Source of the DNA: Ciborinia camelliae
Taxonomy: Eukaryota > Ascomycota > Leotiomycetes > Helotiales > Sclerotiniaceae
Reading direction: 5' to 3'
NCBI GenBank assembly: GCA_025890175.1
Contig: JANPYM010000010.1
Span: 1,208,427 to 1,272,426, forward strand
DNA length: 64,000 bases
The position numbers and the translations under genes were made by a program. Positions within the stretch are counted from its first letter, which is position 1. Each line of letters starts with the position of its first letter. This document shows positions 12,477-25,462 of this stretch, in pieces. Under the pieces are notes generated by a model. It saw only the letters and a list, made by a program, of their open reading frames with translations, searched no databases and was not told the origin of the DNA.

Positions 12477-14942
12477 AATATATATTGTAAATGATAATAA
12501 AAATAATTAATAATATTATAAAATTAAATAATATAATATTTATTTTATTAATATATAATATTTATTTATATATAACAAAATATAATATTTCAATACTAAA
12601 TATTGTTTAAAAAGTTATAATAATAAAAAAAATAATAATAATAATATTAAAATTATAAACTAAATGATAGATTAAGAATATTTTAATAAAATGAAATAGG
12701 CTAATTATTATAGTTATTCATAATTTTTCAATTAATTTTGAGGTATTAGTATAATATAAAACTGGATTTTTTATAAAAAACTAATAAATCGGATTATAGA
12801 AATTTTTTTGTATCAATAATGAATTATATATGATTAAATAAAAATATAGTATTATAAAATTTTGGATTATTTAGGTAAAATTATTTTTATACAAATTATA
12901 ATTTAAATTAAATTTATCGATTAACCTTAATAAAATATAAAATAATATTTTATATTTAATAAAAACTTTTTTATAAATATTATAAATTATTATTCCGATT
13001 TGTTTTTTATTTATATTATTATTAAAAGATTTTAAACAAATTTTATAATTATATATTATTTAATATTTGGCAAATTTAATTATAATATTTATTTTAAATA
13101 TATTATAATTTATAATATTTTTATAAAAATATAATTATAATAAAATATTTAATATTGATTATATTTTATTTTTGTATATTAATTTTTGATGTAAAAAAAT
13201 TAACAAATTGATAAAAAAAAATATATTTAAAATTATATTAAAAATAAAAGTATTATTCAAAATTCAAATTTTCAAATTATATTTTATAAATAAAATTAAA
13301 AAATCTAAAACAAATAAAATATATAAAAAACTATATTTGATTATTTAAATATATAATAATAATAATAAAAATATAATTTTGATTTAATTATTAATAATTT
13401 AATATTATAATTAATAAATATTTATAATATTAATAACGATTTTTTATAATTAAGGTATAAATTTATATATTTATAATATTATTTAAATTTATATATAATT
13501 TTTTAATAAATTAATTCAATTATTTTATATTGTATTTTTAATAAAGATAAAATTGAATTTCGATATATTATTTTAAGTATACAAATTTTTGTATAATATC
13601 TCTAAAATAAACAATCATTAATTTTATACCTATTATAATTATTATATTTAAAAGCTTTATATAATTATATTTATTTATAATTTTTATTTGTTATATATAA
13701 ATAATACTAAATTATTATATATAAATAATATTAATTTTGATATTATAAAATTACAAATTAATAATATCTTTATTACAATTAATATTAAGTTTGTAATATT
13801 AAAGTAAATAAAATTAATAAAAATAATTTTTAAAATAAAATTAAAAAAAAAGTTTATATTATTTATATTAATTAAATTTAATAATAAAATTTTTATATTA
13901 TATAAAATTAATATTTATTTTATTTAAAAAAGTTAAATTAATTTTATTAAATTAATTATTTTCAATTTGCAGAATATATTCGGAATATATAGCAAATTAC
14001 AAAAAAATATTAATATATAAAAACAATTTTTTTATAACAAATCTAAAAATTTTATATTAAATAAATTTGTTAATCCAAAATTTTATATAATTATTTTTTT
14101 ATAGTCCAGATTATTAAATTAAATAAAAAAAATGTTAAAACTTTAAATAAATGTTTTATATAATAAATTGTAAATATTAACCATAATTTTTTATTTATAC
14201 TATTAAATAAAAGATTTTTATAATTTATTATCTTTACAAATATATTTTTTATTAATAATAAAAATTTATTGTTTTAAATAAATTATATTATTATTTTTAT
14301 TAATAATCATAAATAAATAAATATTATATATTAATTTTTTATTAAATATAAACAAATTATAAAAAATATTTTTATATTTAAATTTTATATATTTATATTC
14401 GAACTTAATATTATATTAATAATTAAAAATATTATTAATAATATTTTAAAATTAAATAAAATTTTATTTATAATATATATTAATTTCAAATTATTATACA
14501 AATATATCATAAAATTTAAAATAATACAAAAAAAACAATTTATAATTAATATTATAACATTTTGATAAAATTACAAATATCAAAAAATTATTAAAATAAT
14601 ATAAATTGATAATAAAAACAATTTAGCAAATATTATAATAAAAACAAAATATTGTTAGATATTAACTAATTTTATTAATTCGAATATATATAAACTAAAA
14701 TCTAATCAATAAATCAAATATATTTAATTAATATTAAATTAAAATTATATTAAAAATAAATATATTAATATTAGTTTTAATATAAATATTTATATATATA
14801 ATATATACAAAATATATAATAAAAAACAATAAAATTATTTTTTACATTTTTTTTTTTTTATATTTTTTTTTATTATATACATATTTTATATTTTACATTT
14901 ATTTTTAAATATATATATTTATTTTTTTCTAAAAAATACTAA
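12477..14942 (+). other. Decayed 3' half of element B
   Basis: Element B resumes here after element C. It should encode the reverse transcriptase and RNase H. The sequence is saturated with stops, and I cannot read a catalytic motif in it. Confidence 0.5.
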
Positions 14943-15143
14943 TATTGCGATTTGGGGCATATAATTTTTAATCACGTAACTCTATTAATAATAATGTTAA
15001 CTATATACAACTATATTGCTTATGTAGCGGGTGTATATAAAGATTATATACTTTGTACCCAATTTTAATATACCTTATAATACAATTTATTTATTATATA
15101 TTATTGATTAATAGTTATTTATCACCAAGTAATCGAACCAATA
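14943..15143 (+). repeat. 3' LTR of element B (201 bp)
   Basis: Matches 3055-3255 over its whole length. Most differences are transitions to A/T, heaviest in the middle, and the outer right end (AATCGAACCAATA) is well kept. A TATATAAAG box lies at 15034-15042. Confidence 0.9.
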
Positions 15144-17894
15144 GTTTTATATATTAATTAAATAAAAGGTTTTTTAAATTATATTGTAATATTAATATAT
15201 AAAAAACGTTATAATATTTTATATATTTTGACAAAATAAATTTGTAAAAAAAATTATTAAATATTTTTTTGATTAAAAAGAAACTAACAAATTTATTTTC
15301 CAATTTAATAAAAAATTATTTAAATCTTAATTATTTAATATTTAAAAAAATAAAATCGTTTATTTTAAATAATAATAATAAAATTTATTTGTTATTAATA
15401 AAACCTTTTATTTTAATTTAAATAAGATTTATTTTATCATAAAAAATATTTTATATATTTTTTATTTATTAAATAATATTAAAAACTTTTTTTTATTTAT
15501 AATTTTTTTAAAGTTTCGAGTTTAAAATATAATTAGTTGTACACTTATTATATCTACACAAAATATCGAATTAATGGTACCTTTTTATTTTTAACTTAAA
15601 ACAATTATAAAAACAATTTTTATATCTTTTAATTTATTTTAACTTATTATTTTTTGAATTATAACATTAAATAAATTAAAGATTATTTTGGATTAATCTC
15701 TTAACTTTTTAAATAATATATTTACAAAATCCGAAAAACTTTAATTACTAATAAATAATCTTTATATTATAAAAAAACAAAAAGAAAATTAGAATAATCT
15801 TTTTTTTCTTTGTATTACATTAAATAGCAATATAATCGATTTTAATACTCTTTTTATCATTATCGTTCTATAAAAACATATAATCGAAATAAATTGCAAC
15901 ATCAAAAAGCAATGTAATATTATATTAACTTTTATATAAATAATTGATATTTTTGTTATATTATATTTTAAAAATTTTAATAAATATAAATATGTATTTG
16001 ATTTATTTCAAAAATATTTATTTTTTTTAATTATTTTTTTTTTTACAAAAATTAAAAATTTAATTTTTATTTCAATTTAATTTCAAAGCTTTATTTTTAT
16101 AATAATTTTTATTAATATTACAAAAATAATGTTTATTATTAATATTAATAAAATCAAAAAAATTGTTAGTTCAAAAAACAATTATATATCGAAAATAGCA
16201 AATTTGTTTAAATTTAATAATATTGTATCTAATAAATCTTTTTTCAAAATTTTAAAGACTAATAGTATTATTTTTAATTGTAATATTTTTAATTATAAAT
16301 TATTAATAAAATACAATCAATAAATCTTTCTAAATCGATTCAAACTTTATATTTTATAATAAAAGTTTATATAATTAATTAAAAGTATTATTGTTTTTTC
16401 GATTTTTATAATTATTTTTATTATTATAAATTAAATTATAAATTTGATTGATATTATAATATACGATTTATTTTTCGAATAAAAGAATATCGAGATTGTT
16501 AAATATATTTTCAATATATTTTTTTTTAATAAATCTAAATTATAATATAATTATATTGTTATTAATATTTTCGTGAGATTTATAAATATTGAAAAAAAAT
16601 ATATTTTAATTAAAACAATTTTTGTATATAAAAAAGTTTTCATATAAATAAATTTTAAATTTATAAATTACAAATTTTTTCAATATAAAATTAATATTAT
16701 AATTAAAAAAATAATTTAAATTGTTTTTTTTTTAAATCTATTTATCTTTTTCAATTTTTCAATATAAAAAATAAAATTAAAATTATTATCAAAAAATTAA
16801 TAATATTTTATTATAATTTTAATTATTAAGATTATTATAATTCTTTTTAATATATTAGATATATTTGTTATAATTAATATAATATTAAAATAAATTAATA
16901 TAATAATCTTTTCAAAGTTAATTATATTTATATTTTATAATATATTAATTGTTATAAATCATTTATTATAAATTATTTTAATTATATTATTATATTTAAA
17001 AAAAAAATAGTAGATATATTAAATTAATCTATAAGAAACTTGATATTATATATAAACAAAACAAAACATTATACAAAATGATTAATTTATTAAAATCCAT
17101 TGAAAAGACTATTTTGTTAAATATATTAATTTTTTAAACGATTGTTTCTTTATTTTTTAAATATAATTGTAAAGACAAAACAATAATTAAATATAAAAAA
17201 ATAAAATTAAATTTAATTATAATTAAAATTAATATAATTAAAACCTATATCTTATTATTTACCTTTAAATTTATTAAATTTAATACCCGAAATTTTTATA
17301 AAAAAAAGTTTAAAAATTTTGATATTAATTTTTTTTTTTAAAAAAGCAAAATTTCAATTAATAAGATTTTTATAAAAAACGTTAATAAAAATAAATTTAT
17401 TATTAATTAATTTAACTTTTTTTTTTAATAATAAAATATTATAAAAAAAATAATAATTAATATTATTATAATAAAATCTATTAATAAAATATTTAAATTA
17501 ATTAAATTAATATAAACAAAAGTATATTTATATATATTATATTTTTTGAATTATTTTATATAATCCTAATTAATATTATTTGTATTTAAAAATTTTAAAC
17601 AAAAAACAATAATTAAATTTAAAACCATTTAGAATTTGATTATTATGTATTAATCGATTTTTGGGATTTTTTTAATTTCAAAAACAAAAAATTATTTTAT
17701 TCTTAAATTATAATTTATATTTAAAAAAATGTTAAATTATATATTTAATAATAATAATTTATTTATAATAAAAATATATTATAGATTAATATTAATAATA
17801 TTATTATTTTAAATATATATTATTAATTAATAATTAATAAAATGATAAATTATATTATATATTTTATATTTATTTCATAATATTTTATTAATAG

Positions 17895-17945
17895 GGATTT
17901 TAATGTTTAATATAATATATTTAAATTAAATATTATTATTATTTA
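17895..17945 (+). pseudogene. LINE endonuclease remnant
   Basis: RDFNV followed by a stop and a residual NI-F-L pattern resembles the GDFN ... H ... W stretch of apurinic-type LINE endonucleases. One transition changes Gly (GGG) to Arg (AGG), and another converts a likely CAA codon to TAA. Its place upstream of the reverse transcriptase motif fits LINE order. Confidence 0.6.
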
Positions 17946-18903
17946 TTAAAAAAAAGATTTTGTTAATTAGTTTATTATTAATAATATAAACTATATCGAT
18001 ATTTTTGGCGAATTTATATATAAAGTAAATTATATATTAAATTTTATTTTTTTGAATATTTTTTTTATAAATATTTTTGTTAAAAAGAATTTATATATAA
18101 GGTTAAATTATAAAATCCAAGTTATATAAATTTCAAAACAAAAACAGGTTATTGTAAAACAATCTTATTATCGAATTTTTAAAAACTTTTTATTTAAATT
18201 TGCAGATTTAATTGTTATAAATATAATTGATTTTTGTAATCCCAATATTTTATAAAATATTAACGTTATAAAAGATTTTATAAAAGATTTTATTATTATT
18301 TTAAAAAATTTTATTTGTATAATAAATAAATTTGTATAAAAAAAGAAGCGATTTGCTTTGTAATAAAATAATAATTATATTAAAATTTATAATAAATATA
18401 TTAAGACTAAATAAATCGAAATAAATTTATTTATTATTTATATTTTTCAAAATATAATATATAAAACTAAACAAAACTATTGAAAATATATTATTAACGA
18501 AATCAAAAATAATAAGGGATTATATAAAGTTATTAATTAATATAAATCAAAATTTAATTTTAAATCTTTTTTATTTTTTATAAATAATTTAATAATTAAT
18601 AATATAATAAATAAAACAAAAACATTATATATTATAATATTAGATTATTTTAATATAAATAATAATTTGAATAATGATTTATTAATAAATTAATAGGAAA
18701 ATATAATTTTAATATAATTAATTTTTATTTTTATAAAAAAAATAAAAAAAAATATTATTAAAATTTTTAATATCTTTTTAAAAATAAATAAAATTATAGT
18801 CCAATTATTTTATGTATACTAAAAATCAATTAAATATATTATTTACAATCTTTATAATTATTATTTGATTTTTAATTTTTTTCCCTAAATCTAAAAACTT
18901 TTT

Positions 18904-19026
18904 AAAATAATAATACTTCCAAAAATAAAAAAAAAAGATAAATTTTTAATATATTTATAAAAACTAATTACCCTCATTTTTTATATTTCCAAAAACTTAA
19001 AATATATTATAACTAAAAAAATTAAA
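18904..19026 (+). pseudogene. LINE reverse transcriptase remnant
   Basis: A 41-codon stretch with a single TAA reads as the amino-terminal block of a LINE reverse transcriptase: LPK-x-KKKD, then L-TL-x-YI-K-LEY-type residues, then IITKKIK. The later catalytic YADD-type box could not be located. The pattern is specific enough to place the element on the plus strand. Confidence 0.7.
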
Positions 19027-21574
19027 TAAACTATATTTATATAAAATATTTTTAACCCTTAATATAAAAAAGTTTTATTCAAATAAATTATTATAAACTT
19101 TATTATTAGTTTTATATATAATATAAAAATAATAATATTTTAAAAAATAAAGATTACTATAATTATTATAAATATTTAAAATATATTTAATATTTTTTTC
19201 AAAAAATATTTATTAAATAAAATAATTAAATAAAAATAATTATTAATTCTATTTAAACTTATTAATTTTTTTTTTATAAATAAATATATCAAAATATATT
19301 TAAAAAATTTTACAATCTTTAATTATTTAATAATATATAATATCCCCTAAAGCTTTTTTTTATTATTAATTTTATATATACTTTATTTTATCGAACTTTA
19401 TATATAGAATCCTTTATTTCGCTTCAGATATACCAATAATATCTATATTTATAAAGTTTTAAATTTATTTAATAATAATATATAAATCTTTTTTATTAAA
19501 ATAAAAAAGATTATAAATTATAAAATAACAAATAAAATCTTTTTTATTCTAAAAAAATTAAAAATAATTTATATTATTAAAAAACAAAACAAATATATTT
19601 CAAAATACAAAATTAATAAAATCTTTATTATTATCTTTATTATTATTATTAAAAAAATTTTTTTTTAATTTGTTTTATATTAATTAAAAATATAATTTAA
19701 TAAAAAATTTATATTTCAAAAATATATTATAAAAAAAATAATAAAAATTAAATATATTATTTATTATATTTAAAGTTTTATTAAAATTATTAATAATTTT
19801 TTTATTTTAATATTATAAAAAACTATTATTATTTATATTATACTTTTATTTATTTATAATATAAAAATATAATATATAAATAAAACCAAAATATTTCGAT
19901 TATATTATATTAACTGTAAATTCATAATTAATATTAAAATAAGCAAATATATCAAATTTATTAATAAAATATTAATTATTATTATATAAAGAATATTATT
20001 AATATAACAAATTATTTTTTAAACAATTTTTTTTAAAAATATTAATATTTTTTTCAAAAATATAATTCTTAAAAAAACTAAACTCAAATTTATATTTTGT
20101 ATTTATATAATTAATATATTATATCTTTTTACTCAATATATCATTTTTTTTATAATTATTAAAAACTATAATATTAATATCAAATAAATATCCAAAATCA
20201 AAATATAAAAACTTTTATATCTTTTTTTCGAAATCTTAAAATCTATATTCAGATTTTTTTATTTTATTTACAAATACTAAATAAACCTTATTAATAAAAT
20301 AAATAAAAAAATTATTTTAATAATATTTAAAATATAATAAATTATTTTATTTTCGGATAAAATTATAATTTTTTTAAATAATTTGGAATAATATATAAAC
20401 AAAAATAAATATATAAAATATAATTATATTATATATTAAAATTAGAAACAAATAATTTATAATTTAGAATTTATTAATCTTATTTTATATATTTTTGATA
20501 ATAAAATTATTAAGGTATAACAAAAATTTTAATGTATAATTCAAATATCTTTAAATATTAATTTAAGGTATATTTAATTATATATAAATAGTATATTGGT
20601 TATTTAATATTTCAAAGAAATTATTTTAAAATTGTTTTAATAAACTTTTTATGTTATACAAAATATAATATAGATTTACAATATTCGGATATGATAATTA
20701 TTGGGATATATAAATATTAAAAAAAATAAAGTAATAAACAAATTTGTTAATAATAAGACTTTTTTTAAATATTTAGAATATTAATTTTAATTTCGAATTT
20801 ATTATTAATAATTTTGAAATTATTTTTTAAAATCTTTGAAATAATGTTTAATAAATATAATAAATAAAATGTAATATTATATTATTTTTAAATTATTATA
20901 AATAAAATTTGAATTATAAAATCAAATTATTTTTAAAGTTTAATTTATTTTATTAATATTTTTATAAATTATTAATTATTAAATTTTTTTATAGGGATTA
21001 TATATAATATTACAAAAAATTTGAATACAAAAATATTAATTTTAAATGTATATACAAACAAAATAAATCTCTTTTTTATATTATTTATTATTTTAAAATA
21101 TAATAATTTTTTAATAAATAATCAATATATTTGTATATTCTTTTAATTAATTTAGTTAAAAAACTATATTATTTATTTAATTTAATAAATAAATCTTTAA
21201 AATTTTTTAATTTTTTAATTATTATTAAATTTTATATTAATATTTATTTTTATTAAAAAAATATATATTTTTACAAAAATATATATTTTAACTTTTTTAG
21301 TTTTTTTATTAATTAAATTTATTATTAATTTTTTTTTTTTTTTCTTTTTTTTTTTATTAATTTTAAAACAATTTAAAAAAATGTTATACCAATATTTAAA
21401 TTAAAATTTTTAAAATTATATTTTTTAAGCCTAATTTTAAAAATATATATATTTATTTTAAATGGAATAGGAGGATTATAATTAAATAGCTTTAATAAAA
21501 TTTATTATAAATTAGAAATGCTTTTTAAGATAATCATTAATATAAATTCTTTAGCTTAGTATATTTTTATACTT

Positions 21575-21651
21575 TTTAAGAGATCCAGGGTGTAGACCCT
21601 AAGCCTGCGTCCGCTAGACAAAAATTAATACTACTACTACTACTACTACTA
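21575..21651 (+). repeat. LINE 3' end with (ACT)n tail
   Basis: A GC-richer island that has escaped RIP (contains GATCCAGGGTGTAGACCC), followed by about seven ACT/CTA units at 21630-21651, then the target duplication. It marks the 3' terminus of the LINE and confirms its strand. Confidence 0.8.
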
Positions 21652-21664
21652 TTAATTAGTTGTA

Positions 21665-24620
21665 GATTAAAACTTATTTAAAAACTAAAATTTTTATTAA
21701 TAAAAAATAGGGATATTTTTGTAATATTAAAAATAATATTATTTGTTATAAATTCTATAAATACAAATTATTTTATTTAATTATTTTATTAATAAAATAT
21801 ATATATTTAAAGATATTACTTTATTTTTTTATTAATATTTTTAATTTATTTATTAGATTTAAAATAATATAATGTAAATTTATATCTTTAAATTTATAAA
21901 ATACAAAACAAATATTATTATAGCTTTATAATAAATTACAATTTTTGATTAAAAACAATAAAATCAAATAATTTATAAAATCTGAAAATATATTAAATAA
22001 TTAATTTAATTATTTTTTTAATAAATATTTTTTTATTTTTTATAAAACAAAATATAAAATATCGTTTTTTAATTATTTAATTAATTATAATTAATAATAT
22101 TATATTAAAATTAAAATCCAATAATAATTTAATAATAAAGTTTATAAATATATTTTATTATAATTAAACAAAAATCGAAAATAAATAAAATATGTTTTGG
22201 TAAGTTTATTGTAAATATTTAATTTTTTAGTAAATATAATAATTATATATATATTATAAAACGTTTCGATTTATATAAGATTAATAGTATTGTTTTTTTA
22301 AAATTATTAAGATTTTAGTATTGTTGGAGTAATTAATAATTAATTAATTATAAATTTTAATAATAATCTTTATTTATTAATTTTTAAATTTTGAAATCCA
22401 AATTTTGTATTTATAGCGAAATAATCTATTGTTTAGAATAAAGCAAAATATCAAAAAAAAGATTTTGTTTTATTAAATATTATTCTTTATTATTGTTTTA
22501 ATATATTTATAAAATTTATTATTATATTATATATTCAATATTATAAAACAAAAATTGAAAAATTTATTTTATTATAAAATAAATTAGGAATATTTTTAAT
22601 ATAAATTTAAAATTAAATATTTAAATAAATTTGATTATAATTCAAAACGGTTTATTGTTAATATTAAATTTTATTGTTTGTTTTATTATATAAAAAATTT
22701 TAAGTTTATTAATTTAAAATGTTAGTTTTGTTATTATTTTTTCTTAATTAATATATTATTTAAAAATTATGATTAATAAAAAATATAATTTATTAAGTTT
22801 ATTATTTAATAAATTTTTTTGTAATTATATAATATTAAAATGTTTTGTAATTAGTAAATACATTTATTAGAATTTTGATTTTTTAAATATCAATTTTTTA
22901 TTTTTTAAAATAATAAATAATAATAAACAATTTTTTATTATAAATTTTGTAATTATATTTGATTAAAATTATTTTTTCTAAAAAAATAAACAATTAAATG
23001 TAATTGCTTATTATCTTCAATTTAAAAAAAAGTATTCTTAACAATATAATTAAAAATATTATATTTGATATATACTTTTTTTCTTTAATCAAAATATATT
23101 AAAATAAAAATATAAATAATAATATTTTTTAATATTAAAAATACTTTTTTATAATTAAAAATTTAATTAAAATTAAATATTTTGCTAATTTTAATCTATA
23201 AATTAATTAATAATTTGAGAATTTGAAAATATTTATTAATAAATTATTTATAAAAATTTATAAAATCTTTAAAATAAAAAATATTTTTAATATTCTTAAA
23301 ATAATTTTAATCAAAAATAATCTAAACTTTTACAAAATCTATTTTGATATTACTAGTATCAATTAATAAAATTAAATTTAGAAATTTAATTTTTTAAACA
23401 AAGAATTTATATTTATTTTTATTAATCTATAAATCAGCTTTTTAAAAAACATTAAATATTTAATATATATAATTAATATATTTACTATAACTTTTATTAT
23501 AAATTAAAATATTATCTATATAAACAAATATAAAAAATTTTAAAAATTTTTAAAATATATTATTAATATAATACTAAAATATAGTTAAATTATTATATAA
23601 TCTAAATAATATAATTTTATAATAAAATAATCCGAATTATATATAAAATATAATTAAATCTATATTTTTTTTAATTTTTATTCAAATTTGATTAAAAGTA
23701 TAATAAATATTAAATTTGATTATAAATTTCAATTTAATTATTTAAATTAAGGTTTTATTAATTAAAAATAAAAAATAAATATTTTTTTTAATAATAGAAT
23801 TAAATTTGCAATAATTAATATAAAATTATAGTTTATTCCTAAACTTTTAAATAAATAAAATTAGGGATACAAAAATTGGTTTATTAAATTTAATAAATAT
23901 TTTTTTAAAATTATTGTTAATATATTTTTTAATAAAATTTAATTTTTTATTAAATATTCGAAATAATAATGTATAACCTAATATATTAAATTTATTAAAA
24001 TTAATATAATAATTGAAATCGTTATAAAAAAAAATTTATTTGTTTTATTTTTCTTAAATATATTCAAATAATTGTAATAATTGGATGAGATTTTTTTATA
24101 TAAAAAATTTTTATTATTTAGTTTAATTTTTATATTTTATTATTAATATTTTTTGTTTATAATATTTATTATAGAGATAACAAAAATTTGAGTATTCTTT
24201 TATTTTGAAATTGTTAAAAAGGGAATAATATTAATTATATTAATGTATAATAAAACTAAATCTATAAAAATAAAAATCAATTTATTATTAAATATAATAA
24301 TTTTAATAGTTTTTTATTTCAAAATAATTTTTAATATAAAATATATTGTATTATTAATTTTTAAGGGTATATTCTTAATTTTTACATTTCTTATCGAAGG
24401 TGTAGGCTTTAACTAACTTTTCAGAAACTCGATTTTTAATATATTGGAGTATAAATAAAACTTTGGTTTGAAAGATATAATTTTTATTCTTATATAAATT
24501 ATAATTTTATATTATTATATTTATTTGTTTCTTATTAATATTTAATAAAATATATTTATAATATAAAATATTATAATATTAATATAATTATATATTTAAA
24601 TTTAAATAAATATCTCTAAC
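21665..24620 (-). pseudogene. Decayed Gypsy pol of A1
   Basis: Homologous to 36366-37197 joined to 45093-47203 in A2, without the Copia insertion (empty site near 22480-22520). The minus strand holds reverse transcriptase remnants at about 23500-24130 with a YIDN box near 23513-23524. Because this copy keeps one Asp that A2 and A3 have lost, the copies were mutated independently. Stops are frequent, so this cannot be translated as a whole. Confidence 0.75.
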
Positions 24621-25301
24621 ATATATATTTTAAAACACTGAATTGATTATGTAAGCCCTAGAACTGACTGATGCGGATTAGCTGAAAAAAGTATGTAAAA
24701 ATCTATGCGGGAATATCAGATTTCAGAAATATTTAATTAAAAAATATTATACAATATTATAACTCTATATTATATATAAAATATGATTAAAATTAAAATA
24801 TTTATTTTAATAATTAGTAAAAGCTTTTTAATAATATAATTTTTATATTTATATAATTTATAATTAAAAAGTAATATAAAATTAAAATATTTTTTAAATA
24901 TTAAATATTAAAAAGTTCTTAAAATTTTTTAATAATTAATATTTAATTAATATTAATTAATAAAAAAATATTTTTATTATAATTTTACTTTATTTAAAAT
25001 TATTATAATATTTATATGTTTATATTTATATTTAATGCGATGTATAAAAAATGAATATATAATATTTGAGATATAAAATGTAAGTATACTTAATATCTTT
25101 TTTTTGATATTTAAATTTTTATTATTATTAATTATTATTATATATTTTAATTATTTTTGTTATATTATATATATATATATATTTTATGATTATAAATATA
25201 AATATTATATTAATTAATTTTAATTTGATTATTAATAAATATTCTTTTATATAATATTAAATGTATAGAAAATCCTGAAATTATATTTTTTTCATTCAAA
25301 C
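24621..25301. other. Breakpoint of A1 and unidentified island
   Basis: Similarity to A2 ends at about 24620. Immediately after is an island at about 24640-24730 (contains TAAGCCCTAGAACTGACTGA) with higher GC and no match elsewhere in the window. Given that GC islands here mark element ends, it is probably the outer edge of another element inserted into A1. I could not find its other end or a target duplication. The rest is A/T-rich without a gene. Confidence 0.45.
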
Positions 25302-25462
25302 TGTTGAAGATCATATCACTATACCATATTCACTATAGTATGATCGAGGTCTACCCCACTATCTAAAGTAGTTTAGCTTCCTCTATTGTACAGTACCCTC
25401 TATCTACTTTACAGTTCCTGTACATAGCTTTAGTCTACACACATAATACTACATGTTCAATA
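25302..25462. mobile_element. Small family D element, copy 1 (161 bp)
   Basis: Begins TGTTGAAGATC and ends TTCAATA, matching five other copies in this window. The flanks are CAAAC and AAAAC, a near but inexact duplication. The sequence is little affected by RIP. Most likely a solo LTR of an unseen retrotransposon; a small terminal-repeat element without coding capacity is the alternative. Followed at once by a run of about 19 A. Confidence 0.75.

Larger units (their letters stand above)
3055..15143 (+). mobile_element. Element B, full-length Copia-type element, nested in A1
   Basis: Two 201-bp LTRs (3055-3255 and 14943-15143) bound a 12,089-bp element flanked by 5-bp duplications GTTTT (3050-3054 and 15144-15148). 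The same site is unoccupied in A2 as GCTTT at 35966-35970, which proves the insertion. Removing nested element C leaves about 6.67 kb, a normal size. The plus strand carries a decayed protease at about 6050-6450 and an integrase at about 6700-7054, upstream of C. Protease before integrase and upstream of the rest is Copia gene order. The LTR TATA box also points to the plus strand. The reverse transcriptase should lie at 12477-14942 but is not clearly readable. Confidence 0.85.
15542..21652 (+). mobile_element. LINE (Tad1-like) inserted in A1
   Basis: The 12-base sequence TAATTAGTTGTA occurs just before (15530-15541) and just after (21653-21664) this 6.1-kb stretch. A2 has the unoccupied site TAATTAATTGGA at 36354-36365. 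A long, variable target duplication and a simple-sequence 3' tail are typical of target-primed LINEs. The plus strand reads RDFNV near 17895-17909, matching the endonuclease GDFN motif with Gly changed to Arg. It also reads KIIILPKIKKKDKF then LITLIFYISKNLKYIITKKIK at about 18904-19026, matching the start of a LINE reverse transcriptase (LPKPGK ... YRPI-L ... GK-LE-ii--ri). No frame is open; it is a RIP-killed copy. The assignment to Tad1 rests on it being the common LINE group in filamentous fungi. Confidence 0.8.
2570..24620 (-). mobile_element. Gypsy element A1, split by nested insertions
   Basis: This is a minus-strand family A element. The left LTR is followed by about 290 bp that match 35674-35965, then by element B. 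The A sequence resumes at 15149-15541 (matching 35971-36353), is broken by a LINE, and resumes again at 21665-24620 (matching 36366-37197 plus 45093-47203). The minus strand encodes a decayed Gypsy reverse transcriptase. Its catalytic box reads YIDN near 23513-23524, so one Asp is changed to Asn. No right-hand LTR in this orientation was found after 24620, so the 5' end is lost, displaced or unrecognised. The composite extent given includes the nested elements. Confidence 0.8.

Noticed and set aside
16129..16323. 64-residue plus-strand frame near the LINE 5' end
   Set aside because: It could be a scrap of LINE ORF1, but no zinc knuckle or RNA-binding motif is visible. Not supported as a separate gene.
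21630..21651. Telomere-like or microsatellite repeat (ACT)n
   Set aside because: Directly adjoins a LINE 3' end and its 12-bp target duplication, so it is the LINE tail.
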